A DNA stretch of 64,000 nt. Source: an uncultured Pontibacter sp. (GTDB lineage Bacteria; Bacteroidota; Bacteroidia; Cytophagales; Hymenobacteraceae). Position numbers and translations under genes: made by a program. The stretch is taken from contig NZ_CANLZM010000007.1 of the NCBI RefSeq assembly GCF_947495565.1, forward strand, positions 124,001 through 188,000, in the 5' to 3' direction. The first letter of the stretch is position 1. Each line of letters opens with the position of its first letter. Below the pieces are notes generated by a model. It had not been told where the DNA came from. It made no database searches and saw only the letters and a program-made list of their open reading frames with translations. Shown piece by piece: positions 43,424-52,389 of this stretch.

Positions 43424-43564
43424 GCGCTTCCTATACTTTCATTTTTGATGGTGAGGCAGGGGCAGGTTTTGGTTCTCAGGCTAAAGTATGATACCTAAGC
43501 TAAGATTGCGGCTAATCACCCTGCCTGCAAAACTGTGGAGGCATAAACAAAGTATAGGAAGTGC
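43424..43564. repeat. Possible 141-bp element with 16-base terminal inverted repeats
   Basis: GCGCTTCCTATACTTT at the left end and AAAGTATAGGAAGTGC at the right end are inverted repeats with one mismatch. The interior is non-coding. No target-site duplication is visible, so this may be a MITE-like element or merely two AAGTATA motifs with matching flanks. Confidence 0.4.
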
Positions 43565-43587
43565 TGGTTAGAAAGACATAAAACAAA

Positions 43588-43615
43588 AAACCCTTACCTG
43601 TTAGGGTAAGGGTTT
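43588..43615 (-). terminator. Terminator of tRNA-Phe
   Basis: AAACCCTTACC and GGTAAGGGTTT are perfect 11-base arms around TGTTAG, followed on the minus strand by a T-run. It begins 5 bases past the tRNA CCA end. Confidence 0.85.
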
Positions 43616-43619
43616 AAGC

Positions 43620-43695
43620 TGGTGGTGATGATTGGAATCGAACCAACGACACAAGGATTTTCAGTCCTTTGCTCTACCAACTGAGCTACATCACC
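43620..43695 (-). tRNA. tRNA-Phe (GAA)
   Basis: The minus strand reads GGTGATGTAGCTCAGTTGGT and so on, ending CATCACCACCA. The acceptor GGTGATG/CATCACC pairs perfectly. The D-arm is GCTC/GAGC, the anticodon stem-loop is GGACTGAAAATCC with anticodon GAA, and the T-arm is GTTGGTTCGATTCCAAT. CCA is encoded. The 76-base length is standard. Confidence 0.97.
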
Positions 43696-43863
43696 AGCTC
43701 TTGTTGTGCCCCTTGTTTCTAAAGGGTATGCAAAAGTAGCAACCATTTTTGAAGTAGCAAACATTCAGCAGAAAAATATTTTAAAAAAGTGCGCCAGCGT
43801 ACATCTTTCTTAATATTCTGCTATCTTTATCTACTAATTAGTATGTATAACGAATAATTTGCC

Positions 43864-45237
43864 GTGATAGGAATAGAGAACATCATCTTTTTAATTGTGG
43901 CTGCCGTTGGCATCGGGCTGTTTATATGGCAGATCCGCAAGATCCGCAAGAACGTGCTGATGGGCCGCGACACAGAGCTCGCTGACAACCCATCTGAGCG
44001 TATCAACAAAACTTTACTGGTGGCGTTTGGGCAGCAGAAAATGTTTAAACGCATGCTGCCGGCTGTGCTGCACCTGTTTGTGTACGTGGGCTTCATCGTA
44101 ATCAACATTGAGGTGCTGGAGATACTGATCGATGGTATTTTCGGAACACACCGTGTATTGGGCTTTGTAGGTCCTTTGTACAGTGGCTTGATGGCAGTTA
44201 ACGAAATACTGGCGGCTCTGGTAATTGTTGCCTGCGCCATGTTCCTGTGGAGGCGTAACGTAACCAAAGTGCCGCGTTTGGCAACCGGTGTGGAGATGCG
44301 CGCCTGGCCAAAAGTAGATGCCAATATCATTCTGGTGGTAGAGATCGTGCTGATGCTGGCGCTGTTCGTGTTCAATATCGCTGACATGAAACGCGTGCTG
44401 CTGGCAGGCGAGGAGGTTGTGGGTGCTTACCCGGTTAGCCAGCTCTTTGTAGATATTTTCGGCGAAGACCCTGAGCAGCTGTACATCATTGCTAAAGTAG
44501 GCTGGTGGTTTCACATCCTGGGTATACTTGCCTTCATGAATTACCTGCCAAGCTCTAAGCACTTCCATATCATCATGGCTTTCCCGAATGTATACTACTC
44601 TAAGCTGCTGCCAAAGGGGAAGTTTACCACTAACCCGGCCATTACGCACGAGATTAAAGCCATGCTGGACCCTAGCTACCAGCCGCCTGCCCCTGAGGTA
44701 GACGCCGAGGGTAACCCGATTATGCAGCGTTTCGGTGCTAAAGACGTGGAAGACCTGACCTGGAAGCAGCTGATGGACTCCTATACTTGTACAGAGTGCG
44801 GCCGCTGTACTTCTGTTTGCCCAGCCAATTTAACCGGTAAATTGCTGTCGCCGCGCAAGATCATTATGGATACCCGCGACAGGATGGAGGAGAAAGGTGA
44901 GAACCCAGCCATCTTTGCGCCAAACCACTACAAGGAAATGGGCGTGGAGCGCGTGGAGACTACAGAGGAGAAAGAATTGCTGCGCGGCTACATCACACCG
45001 GAAGAACTTTGGGCCTGCACCACCTGTAACGCCTGCGTAGAGTCTTGCCCGGTAAACATTGACCAGGTGTCTACTATTATGGACCTGCGCCGCTACCTGG
45101 TGCTGGAGGAGTCAGCAGCGCCGGCCTCGTTAAATGCCATGTTCACCAACATCGAAAACAATGGCGCACCGTGGGCTTTTCCGGCTTCCGACCGCTTTAA
45201 CTGGGCCGACGAGCTGTATGTGCCTTCTAAAAATTAA
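43864..45237 (+). CDS. Membrane FeS oxidoreductase (heterodisulfide-reductase-like, subunit 1)
   Basis: The 457 residues have about five membrane helices in the first 240 residues (FLIVAAVGIGLFIWQI, AVLHLFVYVGFIVINIEVLEILI, AVNEILAALVIVACAMFLW, IILVVEIVLMLALFVFNI, WWFHILGILAFMNYL), then two 4Fe-4S motifs (CTECGRCTSVCPANLTGK and CTTCNACVESCPVN). This is the layout of HdrE/HdrD-like electron-transfer proteins that couple a quinone-facing membrane part to a soluble FeS part. GTG at 43864 is the start. It pairs with the CCG-domain protein 95 bases downstream. The physiological donor and acceptor are unknown. Confidence 0.85.
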   Translation: MIGIENIIFLIVAAVGIGLFIWQIRKIRKNVLMGRDTELADNPSERINKTLLVAFGQQKMFKRMLPAVLHLFVYVGFIVINIEVLEILIDGIFGTHRVLGFVGPLYSGLMAVNEILAALVIVACAMFLWRRNVTKVPRLATGVEMRAWPKVDANIILVVEIVLMLALFVFNIADMKRVLLAGEEVVGAYPVSQLFVDIFGEDPEQLYIIAKVGWWFHILGILAFMNYLPSSKHFHIIMAFPNVYYSKLLPKGKFTTNPAITHEIKAMLDPSYQPPAPEVDAEGNPIMQRFGAKDVEDLTWKQLMDSYTCTECGRCTSVCPANLTGKLLSPRKIIMDTRDRMEEKGENPAIFAPNHYKEMGVERVETTEEKELLRGYITPEELWACTTCNACVESCPVNIDQVSTIMDLRRYLVLEESAAPASLNAMFTNIENNGAPWAFPASDRFNWADELYVPSKN

Positions 45238-45332
45238 TTGTTGATTGCTTATTATTAGTTGCGCGTTGACGGAGATTGCCTGAATAGCAGGAACAACAAT
45301 CATTCATCAACAACCACCAATTCAAATATCAG

Positions 45333-46151
45333 ATGGAAGAGAATAAAAGATTAGTAAAAGTGCCGACTATGGCCGAGATGGCTGCGAATGGCGAGGAGCC
45401 TGAAGTGTTGTTTTGGGTAGGCTGCGCCGGCGCTTTTGACGACCGTTATAAAAGAGTAACCCGCGCCTTTGTGCAGATTCTGGAGCACGTAGGCGTAAAG
45501 TATGCCGTACTAGGCACCGAAGAAAGCTGTACCGGCGACCCAGCAAAGCGTGCAGGCAACGAGTTTTTGTTTCAGATGCAGGCAATTACCAACATTGAGG
45601 TTCTCAATGCTTACAACGTCAAAAAGATCGTAACAGCCTGTCCGCACTGTTTCAACACCATCAAAAACGAATATCCGGATCTGGGCGGCAACTATGAAGT
45701 AATTCACCACTCCACGTTCCTGCAGCAGCTGATAAACGAAGGCAGAGTGAAAGTACAGGGAGGCGAGGCTTTTAAAGGCAAGCGCATCACGTTCCATGAC
45801 TCTTGCTACCTGGGCCGGGCCAACGATATTTATGAAGCGCCACGCGATGTGCTAGCTGCCCTGGATGCCGATCTGGTGGAGATGAAGCGTAGCCGCGCCA
45901 ACGGCCTTTGCTGCGGTGCCGGTGGTGCCCAGATGTTTAAAGAGCCGGAACCGGGCACAAAAGACGTTAACGTCGAAAGAACAGAGGAAGCACTGGCTAC
46001 TTTGGGAGCTGGCAACGGTGTGATCGCCACAGCTTGCCCGTTCTGCATGGTAATGATGAACGACGGCGTAAAGAACAAGGAGCAAGAGGAAAGCGTAAAA
46101 GTCTTCGATATTGCGGAACTGATCGCCCAGGCAGAAGGACTTACTAAATAG
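45333..46151 (+). CDS. CCG-domain FeS protein (HdrB/GlpC-like, subunit 2)
   Basis: This 272-residue protein carries two cysteine-rich CCG-type domains: CPHCFNTIKNEYPDLGG, HDSCYLGRANDIYEAPRDVL, CCGAGGAQMF and CPFCMVMMNDG, plus an earlier CAGAFD and ESCTGDP. CCG domains bind noncubane or 4Fe-4S clusters and act at the disulfide or quinone end of Hdr-like enzymes. It follows the membrane FeS subunit and almost certainly forms a complex with it. A quinone-linked (Fe-S) oxidoreductase of fatty-acid or lactate metabolism is one possibility. Confidence 0.87.
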   Translation: MEENKRLVKVPTMAEMAANGEEPEVLFWVGCAGAFDDRYKRVTRAFVQILEHVGVKYAVLGTEESCTGDPAKRAGNEFLFQMQAITNIEVLNAYNVKKIVTACPHCFNTIKNEYPDLGGNYEVIHHSTFLQQLINEGRVKVQGGEAFKGKRITFHDSCYLGRANDIYEAPRDVLAALDADLVEMKRSRANGLCCGAGGAQMFKEPEPGTKDVNVERTEEALATLGAGNGVIATACPFCMVMMNDGVKNKEQEESVKVFDIAELIAQAEGLTK

Positions 46152-46293
46152 ATTGCTATATTTTTGAATTGCTGTTTTCGGAAAGTATACTTGTTCTCTT
46201 TTGATCAGGTATAAAGCCTTATTACTAATAGAATAAACGGTTAAATCTCTTTCTGAGTCAACAAATTAACAATCAACAAGTAAACCATTAACT

Positions 46294-46776
46294 ATGTATA
46301 TTCCGTTTGACCAATTGCCCCCACAGGCGCGTATTTGGATTTACCAGGCCAATAGATCCCTGTCGGAGGCGGAGCAGACTGAAATAAAGCCACTTCTGGA
46401 GCGTTTTGCTACGGAGTGGAGCAGCCACGGAAAAGGTTTGCAGTCCTCGGCGGCGCTGCTGCACGGGCGCTTTCTGGTGCTGGCAAACAACGAGGAAGCC
46501 GCTGCTGCCAGCGGGTGCTCCATAGATGCCTCCGTACGGTTTGTGCGGGAGTTGGAGCAGCAGTTCGGGCTGTCTTTGATGGACCGTACGCAGCTGGCTT
46601 TCCTGAACGGCGGGGAGATGGAGCTGGTAAGCATGCCGGAGCTGAAAAGCAAAGTGGCAACCGGCGACATCGACAAGAACACGTTATACTTTGATACGCT
46701 TATAACTAATTACGGAGAGCTGAAAAAGGCATGGCCACGGCAGGCCGGCAACAGCTGGCTCTCCCGCTATTTCTGA
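46294..46776 (+). CDS. Conserved Bacteroidota protein, often labelled ABC transporter ATPase
   Basis: The 160 residues (PFDQLPPQARIWIYQANRSLSEAEQTEIKPLLERFATEWSSHGKGLQSSAALLHGRFLVLAN, then ASGCSIDASVRFVRELEQQFGLSLMDRTQLAFL) have no Walker A, signature or Walker B, so the database label ABC transporter ATPase seems wrong. The SIDASVRF and ARIW blocks look family-specific. Function is unknown. The 142-base spacer suggests separate transcription from the FeS genes. Confidence 0.75.
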   Translation: MYIPFDQLPPQARIWIYQANRSLSEAEQTEIKPLLERFATEWSSHGKGLQSSAALLHGRFLVLANNEEAAAASGCSIDASVRFVRELEQQFGLSLMDRTQLAFLNGGEMELVSMPELKSKVATGDIDKNTLYFDTLITNYGELKKAWPRQAGNSWLSRYF

Positions 46777-46804
46777 TCCGGCATAACTTTAACCATACTT
46801 GTTC

Positions 46805-48754
46805 ATGCACAACATGCTTCCACTAAAGCCCTTGGCGAAACAACTGCAACAAACCGGTTTGATAGTGCTGCTCCTGCTGCTGCTCAGCGGCTGCGGTGCC
46901 AGCCAGTACCTTAGCAAAGGAGATAAACGTTTCGGGGAGGAGGAGTACGAGCGCGCTCTGGAGTTTTACAAGCAGGCGTTGGGCAAAGCCGGTAACCCGG
47001 GAGAGGTTAACTATAAAATAGCTGAAGCTTACCGACTTTCTAACCGTTTAGCCGAGGCCGAACCATACTATAAAGCTGCTCTGGATGCCAACTACCGCAA
47101 AGAGGATGCATACTTCTATTACCCGCTGGCCCTAAAGGCTAACGGCAAGTATGAGGAGGCGCTGCGCCGTATGGGCGAGTACGTTAAAGTGGCTACCAGC
47201 CCCCAGCTTCGCTCTATGGCAGTGCGTGAACTGGAAAACCTGCAGCAGCTAGACGAGATTATGGGTTTAGGAGAGCGATATAAGGTGCAGAACCTGGAGG
47301 CGCTCAATACAGAAGGCTCTGAATTTGCGCCTTACGTGCTCAACAACGAGCTGGTATTTTCCTCTACACGTGGGCCTGGCAAAGAGTATTTAGGCAACGG
47401 AGAAGGCTTCCTAGACTTATTCTCTACCACCCTGACAGACTCTGCCGCCGAAATGGGAGGTGCCGTGCACAAGTATGAAAGCATTAATAACGAAGAGCTG
47501 CATGAGGCTTTTGCAACATTTGCCAACGATGGCGCTACTATGGTGTTCGCCCGAGGTAACGAAGGCACCAAGAAAGGCCGCCGTAACGTAGATTTGTTTG
47601 TGTCTCAGCGCCGCGCCAACGGCTGGACTGAGCCGAAGCTGCTAAGTATAAACGATCCAGAAGCCTGGGACTCTTCCCCAGCTTTTACTCCAGATGGCAA
47701 AACTTTATACTTCTCATCTAGCCGCAGAGGTGGTTTGGGAGGTACGGATATCTACAAATCGACTTTAGACGATAACGGTCGCTTTACTGCCCCTGAAAAC
47801 CTTGGCCCCAATATTAACACACCCGGTAACGAGAGCTTTGTGTCAGTTGGGCCGGATGGAACGGTATACATTGCTTCTGATGGTTTGCCAGGGCTAGGTA
47901 ACCTCGACCTGTTTCGCATCGAGAACGGGAAGCCGGTGAACATGGGCAGGCCAGTAAACTCGCCGGGCGATGATTTTGGGATGTACTTCGTGAACGAGCA
48001 GTTCGGCTTCTTCTCGTCTAACCGCGAAGGAGGCAAAGGGGGAGACGATTTATACCGCTTCGTGCGCAGCGACCGTAAGCTGGTGAAGTTCTTCGTGGAT
48101 GGCACCTTGTACCAGCTGCGTGAGGGCGCTAAGCAGCGAACCCCGGTGCCAAACAACACTGTAAGGCTGCAGGATGAAGCAGGCAAACAGGTTGCCATGG
48201 CCAGCACTGACGCCGAAGGTAAATTCTCCTTTCCGCTAGATTCTGCCTCTACTTACTCTTTGGTTGCCGAAAAACCAAATTTCTTTACGGCGCGCCAGCG
48301 AATTACGACAGTAGGTAAAATGCCAGCCCAAAGCGAGCTGAAAGACCCGATAAATGAGGTGCGCTTGTCATCTACGCTGGTGCTGAACGAGATCGTGAAG
48401 GAGAAAGCTATCGTGCTGGAGAACATCTTCTACGACTTTGACAAGGCTAACATTAGACTGGACGCTGCTGAGGAACTAGACAAGCTGGTGCAGATACTGG
48501 AAGATAATCCGGGTATTTCCATTGAGCTTAGCTCCCACACCGACGCACGTGGTTCCGATATATATAACCAAGACCTGTCGCAGCGCCGTGCCGAGTCTGC
48601 CGTAGAGTACATCATCTCGAAAGGCATAGACCGCTCACGCATAACAGCCAAAGGCTATGGCGAGAGCCGCCTGGTAGTGAGAAATGCCAAAACCGAAGAG
48701 CAGCATCAGCGCAACCGCCGCACCGAATTTAAAGTGGTACGTATACAGGAGTAA
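46805..48754 (+). CDS. PorE-like lipoprotein: TPR, PD40 propeller, carboxypeptidase-like and OmpA domains
   Basis: From the ATG at 46805 the protein is 649 residues and starts with a lipoprotein signal (TGLIVLLLLLLSGC). TPR units follow (GDKRFGEEEYERALEFYKQAL), then a PD40/WD40-like propeller (EFAPYVLNNELVFSSTRG, WDSSPAFTPDGKTLYFSSSRRGGLGGTDIYKS, ESFVSVGPDGTVYIASDGLPGLGNLDLF), a CarboxypepD_reg-like segment (NNTVRLQDEAGKQVAMASTDAEGKFSF) and a C-terminal OmpA domain (NIFYDFDKANIRLDAAEELDKL, SSHTDARGSDIYNQDLSQRRAESAV). This order matches PorE, which anchors type IX secretion parts to peptidoglycan. T9SS function is inferred. Confidence 0.85.
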   Translation: MHNMLPLKPLAKQLQQTGLIVLLLLLLSGCGASQYLSKGDKRFGEEEYERALEFYKQALGKAGNPGEVNYKIAEAYRLSNRLAEAEPYYKAALDANYRKEDAYFYYPLALKANGKYEEALRRMGEYVKVATSPQLRSMAVRELENLQQLDEIMGLGERYKVQNLEALNTEGSEFAPYVLNNELVFSSTRGPGKEYLGNGEGFLDLFSTTLTDSAAEMGGAVHKYESINNEELHEAFATFANDGATMVFARGNEGTKKGRRNVDLFVSQRRANGWTEPKLLSINDPEAWDSSPAFTPDGKTLYFSSSRRGGLGGTDIYKSTLDDNGRFTAPENLGPNINTPGNESFVSVGPDGTVYIASDGLPGLGNLDLFRIENGKPVNMGRPVNSPGDDFGMYFVNEQFGFFSSNREGGKGGDDLYRFVRSDRKLVKFFVDGTLYQLREGAKQRTPVPNNTVRLQDEAGKQVAMASTDAEGKFSFPLDSASTYSLVAEKPNFFTARQRITTVGKMPAQSELKDPINEVRLSSTLVLNEIVKEKAIVLENIFYDFDKANIRLDAAEELDKLVQILEDNPGISIELSSHTDARGSDIYNQDLSQRRAESAVEYIISKGIDRSRITAKGYGESRLVVRNAKTEEQHQRNRRTEFKVVRIQE

Positions 48755-48776
48755 TCAGTGTAGCGCTACTACAGCG

Positions 48777-48816
48777 AGAGCCGCATAAGTGTTATACTTG
48801 TGCGGCTCTTTTTTTC
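48777..48816 (+). terminator. Terminator after the PorE-like gene
   Basis: AGAGCCGCA and TGCGGCTCT form a 9-base stem around a 15-base loop that contains TTATACTT, followed by a T-run. Confidence 0.85.
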
Positions 48817-48890
48817 TGAATCAGATTTAAAGATAGGTAAGGGTAAACAGGACCTGCTCCAACAATACCGGCATCAGCCTAAAGTATAAA

Positions 48891-49445
48891 TTATCTCCCA
48901 AAAGTATACTTCAGGCCGATGCCCAGCGTGCCCATGTTTGATTTGTTAAAGGCATCAAATGTGTGCGTGTTGAGGCGGACCAACGTATGGCGGTAGTCTA
49001 CAGAAACAGCTAGTGGCAACTTCGGGAAAGTATACTCGATGCCGATGGAGGTTAGGAGGGCAGCTTGTATCTCCATGTCTTGTTTCTCATTAAAACTGGT
49101 GCTGCCTACTGCGCCAACACCAAAACCAGCGTAAGGCCTAAAGCGGCTGGAGGTGAGTAGCTGCGGTTGCCACAGGTAATGCAGCGAGGCTTGGTACACC
49201 CCGCGGTTCTGCCACTGCCCCAGCCCCGCCTGCAGTTCCAGCGCCGACTGCGAACCCACGAAGTGCTTCAGGCGGAGCTCAGAAGAAATGCCTGATGGTC
49301 CGCCCCACGTGGCATGGAGGCCAAGGGAGGTTTTGTAAGGTGCAACGGCCTGCGGTTTAGAGGTTGGAACATCTGTTTGGGCCAGCGCAGGAGAGGAAAA
49401 GTAAGAGAGGGCACTCAGCAATGGGAGCAGCAGTTTTGTTTTCAT
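48891..49445 (-). CDS. Small outer-membrane beta-barrel protein
   Basis: The 184 residues have a signal peptide (MKTKLLLPLLSALSYFSSPALAQ) and an OmpX/OmpW-sized barrel: TSLGLHATWGGPSGISSELRLKHF, SALELQAGLGQWQNRGVYQASLHYLWQ, RFRPYAGFGVGAVGS, GIEYTFPKLPLAVSVDYRHTLV and the end GLKYTFGR. No enzyme motif is present. It is convergent with the PorE-like gene and divergent from purM. Confidence 0.78.
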   Translation of the reverse strand: MKTKLLLPLLSALSYFSSPALAQTDVPTSKPQAVAPYKTSLGLHATWGGPSGISSELRLKHFVGSQSALELQAGLGQWQNRGVYQASLHYLWQPQLLTSSRFRPYAGFGVGAVGSTSFNEKQDMEIQAALLTSIGIEYTFPKLPLAVSVDYRHTLVRLNTHTFDAFNKSNMGTLGIGLKYTFGR

Positions 49446-49565
49446 AGTTATGTTATTTTATAGTGATACATCTATATAAATGACCCATGCTGCTGCAGAA
49501 CGGTTGCAAATCATCTTTTAAAGTATAAAAATGGCCGCTGCTGTCGCTAATGCCGTTCCCTTTGT

Positions 49566-49573
49566 TAAATTTG
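49566..49573 (+). promoter_or_regulatory. Candidate -7 element for purM
   Basis: TAAATTTG matches TAnnTTTG and lies 21 bases ahead of the purM ATG. No clear -33 TTTG is seen. Confidence 0.4.
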
Positions 49574-49594
49574 TAGGCAAATCATCCTGAAACT

Positions 49595-50764
49595 ATGGAA
49601 AACAGATATTTGCGTCGCGGCGTATCCGCCTCTAAGGAGGATGTGCACAACGCCATCAAGAACATCGACAAAGGACTATTCCCAAAAGCTTTCTGCAAGA
49701 TCATCCCTGATATTCTGACGGGAGATGAAGACTACTGCGCCATTATGCACGCCGACGGAGCCGGCACCAAATCCTCGCTGGCTTACATGTACTGGAAAGA
49801 GACCGGCGACCTTAGTGTGTGGAAGGGCATTGCCCAGGATGCCGTGGTGATGAACACCGACGACCTGCTGTGCGTGGGCGCCACTGATAAAATCCTGCTT
49901 TCCTCTACCATCGGGCGTAACAAAAACCTGATACCGGGTGAGGTGATTGCGGCCATCATAAACGGTACCGAAGAGGTGCTGCAGATGCTGCGCGACAATG
50001 GTGTAGGTATTTACAGCACCGGCGGCGAAACCGCTGACGTGGGCGACTTGGTACGTACCATAATCGTGGACAGCACCGTAACCGCACGCATGCGCCGCGA
50101 TGATGTCATTTCGAACCACACCATACAGCCCGGCGACGTAATTGTAGGTTTTGCTTCCTATGGGCAGGCCACTTACGAAACAGAGTATAACGGAGGCATG
50201 GGCAGCAATGGCCTTACTTCGGCTCGTCACGATGTGTTCCATAAATACCTGGCGGCATCTTACCCGGAAAGTTATGATCCGGAATTGCCTGCTGACCTAG
50301 TGTACTCTGGGCATAAGCGGCTAACCGATATAGACAAGGAGACAGGCATAGAGGTAGGCAAACTGGTACTTTCGCCAACACGTACTTATGCCCCAATTGT
50401 AATGGAGATTTTAAAACAGCACCGCCCGCACATCCACGGAATGGTGCATTGCAGCGGCGGCGCGCAAACTAAAGTGCTTCATTTCACGGAGAAGGTGCAC
50501 ATTATCAAAGACAACCTGCTGCCGGTGCCACCGCTGTTCCGCATTATTCAGGAGCAGAGCCACACTGATTGGAAGGAGATGTACAAGGTATTCAACATGG
50601 GGCACCGCCTTGAGATCTATCTGCCGGAGGAGCACGCGCAGGGCTTGATTGACATTTCGAATAGCTTTGGCGTGGAGGCCCAAATCATCGGCCGTGTGGA
50701 GAAAAGCAAAACCAATGAGCTGACCATCAAGAGTAAGTATGGAGAGTTTTATTACGAGGGATAA
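49595..50764 (+). CDS. purM: Phosphoribosylformylglycinamidine cyclo-ligase (AIR synthase)
   Basis: PurM closes FGAM to AIR with ATP in purine synthesis. The 389 residues show DYCAIMHADGAGTKSSLAYMYWKETGD, the conserved DAVVMNTDDLLCVGAT, GIYSTGGETADVGDLVRTIIVDSTV, GDVIVGFASYGQATYETEYNGGMGSNGLTSARHDVF and the MGHRLEIYLP end domain. It is about 40 residues longer than E. coli PurM, which fits the Bacteroidota form. It is a single-gene unit, not in a pur operon. Confidence 0.93.
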   Translation: MENRYLRRGVSASKEDVHNAIKNIDKGLFPKAFCKIIPDILTGDEDYCAIMHADGAGTKSSLAYMYWKETGDLSVWKGIAQDAVVMNTDDLLCVGATDKILLSSTIGRNKNLIPGEVIAAIINGTEEVLQMLRDNGVGIYSTGGETADVGDLVRTIIVDSTVTARMRRDDVISNHTIQPGDVIVGFASYGQATYETEYNGGMGSNGLTSARHDVFHKYLAASYPESYDPELPADLVYSGHKRLTDIDKETGIEVGKLVLSPTRTYAPIVMEILKQHRPHIHGMVHCSGGAQTKVLHFTEKVHIIKDNLLPVPPLFRIIQEQSHTDWKEMYKVFNMGHRLEIYLPEEHAQGLIDISNSFGVEAQIIGRVEKSKTNELTIKSKYGEFYYEG

Positions 50765-50782
50765 TTATACATTATACTTTAG

Positions 50783-50820
50783 AAAGCGCCACAGGTACAG
50801 CACCTGTGGCGCTTTTTTTT
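50783..50820 (+). terminator. Terminator after purM
   Basis: AAAGCGCCACAGGT and ACCTGTGGCGCTTT are perfect 14-base arms, followed by eight T. Confidence 0.9.
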
Positions 50821-51026
50821 TGCGGGGCTTTATTTTACAAAAGGCTGAGGAAATGCCATCGGGGAAATGTTTATGATGGTAGTAATGGCACTTTATAAAG
50901 TATGGCAGGATGAAAAATCGACTAAAGCTGATGTGACAAACGGGGTTGAAATTACCTTGTTGTTATACTTTAATATAGGTATGTTTATAAGCGTTAAGTA
51001 TTTATGCTCCTCTCACCATACCTTAA

Positions 51027-51692
51027 ATGAAAACAATTTTTTTGTCTCTTCTTTTGTCTGTTGCCACTCTTGCTGCAATAGCGCAAGTTCAACCTGATTC
51101 GGCTATGATGTCCGCGAAGCGATTTTACGCAGGCTTAGAGTTGAGTAGCATTTCCTATAATATGTGGGACAATATTAAAAAGGTAGGAGGAGGTTTTACC
51201 CCTATTGCTCACGTGCATTTAGGCTACAGGTTAACCAAAATAATGAATATACAGGCTGGGCTGACTTATGGTAGAGAAAAGGAAGACGTACTTTCCGGAA
51301 TTTATTACGGGCAAAATGATACGATCATCAACTACTACAGAAGCAAGAATATTTACGGTGTAGCTATGCCGCTCACAGTGCAGTTTACGCCATTTAACCC
51401 CAACCGGAAGCTTCAACTATATGCCACTGCTTCATTTATACCTGTGATAGGTTCTGTTTGGCACCAATATTCTGAGGAATATGAAGGAAACAGAGTCATA
51501 ACATTTGAAGTTGAAGATTCTGGTATATCTGCTATTGCCACAGCAGGCTTACAGCTGAATTACAGAATCAGCAGCAGGTTAGAAGGCTACGGTAAAGCGA
51601 ACCTGCTTTATAGGAATGTTGGGCAAGAAAGCGCATATGCCCGAACTGCTAAGTCTGTTGCAGTAGGCCTCAACTACAGCTTTAACCTATAA
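51027..51692 (+). CDS. Outer-membrane beta-barrel protein, tandem family member 1
   Basis: The 221 residues begin with a signal peptide (MKTIFLSLLLSVATLAAIAQ) and continue as a barrel with the blocks FYAGLELSSISYNMWD, AHVHLGYRLTKIMNIQAGLTYG, LTVQFTPFNPNRKLQLYATASFIPVIG, AIATAGLQLNYRISSRLEGYGKANLLYRN and SVAVGLNYSFNL. The same blocks recur in the next two genes, so this is the first of three tandem duplicates. Function is unknown; porin-like or adhesive roles are both possible. Confidence 0.8.
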   Translation: MKTIFLSLLLSVATLAAIAQVQPDSAMMSAKRFYAGLELSSISYNMWDNIKKVGGGFTPIAHVHLGYRLTKIMNIQAGLTYGREKEDVLSGIYYGQNDTIINYYRSKNIYGVAMPLTVQFTPFNPNRKLQLYATASFIPVIGSVWHQYSEEYEGNRVITFEVEDSGISAIATAGLQLNYRISSRLEGYGKANLLYRNVGQESAYARTAKSVAVGLNYSFNL

Positions 51693-51704
51693 AATAGATT
51701 TAAT

Positions 51705-52379
51705 ATGAAAATAAACTTACTCGCCCTTTTTCTGCTGCTTTCCCCGTTTGCTGTTGTGGCGCAGCAAACTTCTAACCCAGATTCTACAGAAAATAAATTC
51801 TACATCGGGATAGAGTTAAGCAACACACCATACCCGATCATGGGAGAGCTCAAGCATGAGTCCTTCAGCTCTATCATGCCAATTGTACAGGCTAATTTCG
51901 GGTATAGACTAAACAAAAGAACAATCGTACAAGTCGGACTTGGCTATGGTGCCAATGAAATAAACGGACACGGGACAGGCTCTTTACGAGATGGTAAATT
52001 AAGTATGATCCAAGATCATCAACGTATCCGTGGAGTAGTTACTCCCTTAACCTTGAAATGGACACCCTTTAACCCATACAAGAGGCTGCAGTTATATGCG
52101 AACGCCTCGCTTGCTCCTGTATTTGGCCACATGAAGGCAAGAGCTACAGAAACCTATGATGAGGATGTAACTGTTCTGTATGATGACAAATTCTATACGT
52201 TTGATTTGGTCGCCACAGCAGGCTTAACTCTTAACTATAGGCTCAGTAAGCGGATAGACCTTTATGCTGATGGAATCCTGTTTTACAAGAACTTTTTCTT
52301 CGAACCGCGATCAAGCAGTCTTTATGAGAGTAAATCAGTGGGGGTAGGTCTTAACTATAACCTTAACCTGAAGCGGTAA
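51705..52379 (+). CDS. Outer-membrane beta-barrel protein, tandem family member 2
   Basis: The 224 residues follow member 1 after 12 bases. A signal peptide (MKINLLALFLLLSPFAVVAQQ) precedes FYIGIELSNTPYPIMGE, ANFGYRLNKRTIVQVGLGYGANE, LTLKWTPFNPYKRLQLYANASLAPVFGH, LVATAGLTLNYRLSKRIDLYADGILFYKN and SVGVGLNYNLNLKR. It is closer to member 3 than to member 1: GYGANE and NYNLNLKR are shared only by 2 and 3. Confidence 0.82.
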   Translation: MKINLLALFLLLSPFAVVAQQTSNPDSTENKFYIGIELSNTPYPIMGELKHESFSSIMPIVQANFGYRLNKRTIVQVGLGYGANEINGHGTGSLRDGKLSMIQDHQRIRGVVTPLTLKWTPFNPYKRLQLYANASLAPVFGHMKARATETYDEDVTVLYDDKFYTFDLVATAGLTLNYRLSKRIDLYADGILFYKNFFFEPRSSSLYESKSVGVGLNYNLNLKR

Positions 52380-52389
52380 GCCAAGCAAC

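Noticed and set aside
46294-46776. ABC transporter ATPase
   Set aside because: The 160-residue protein has no Walker A, signature or Walker B motif, so the usual database label is not supported.
50867-51097. 76-residue ORF upstream of the first tandem barrel gene
   Set aside because: It overlaps the signal peptide of the barrel gene in another frame and has no coherent domain.
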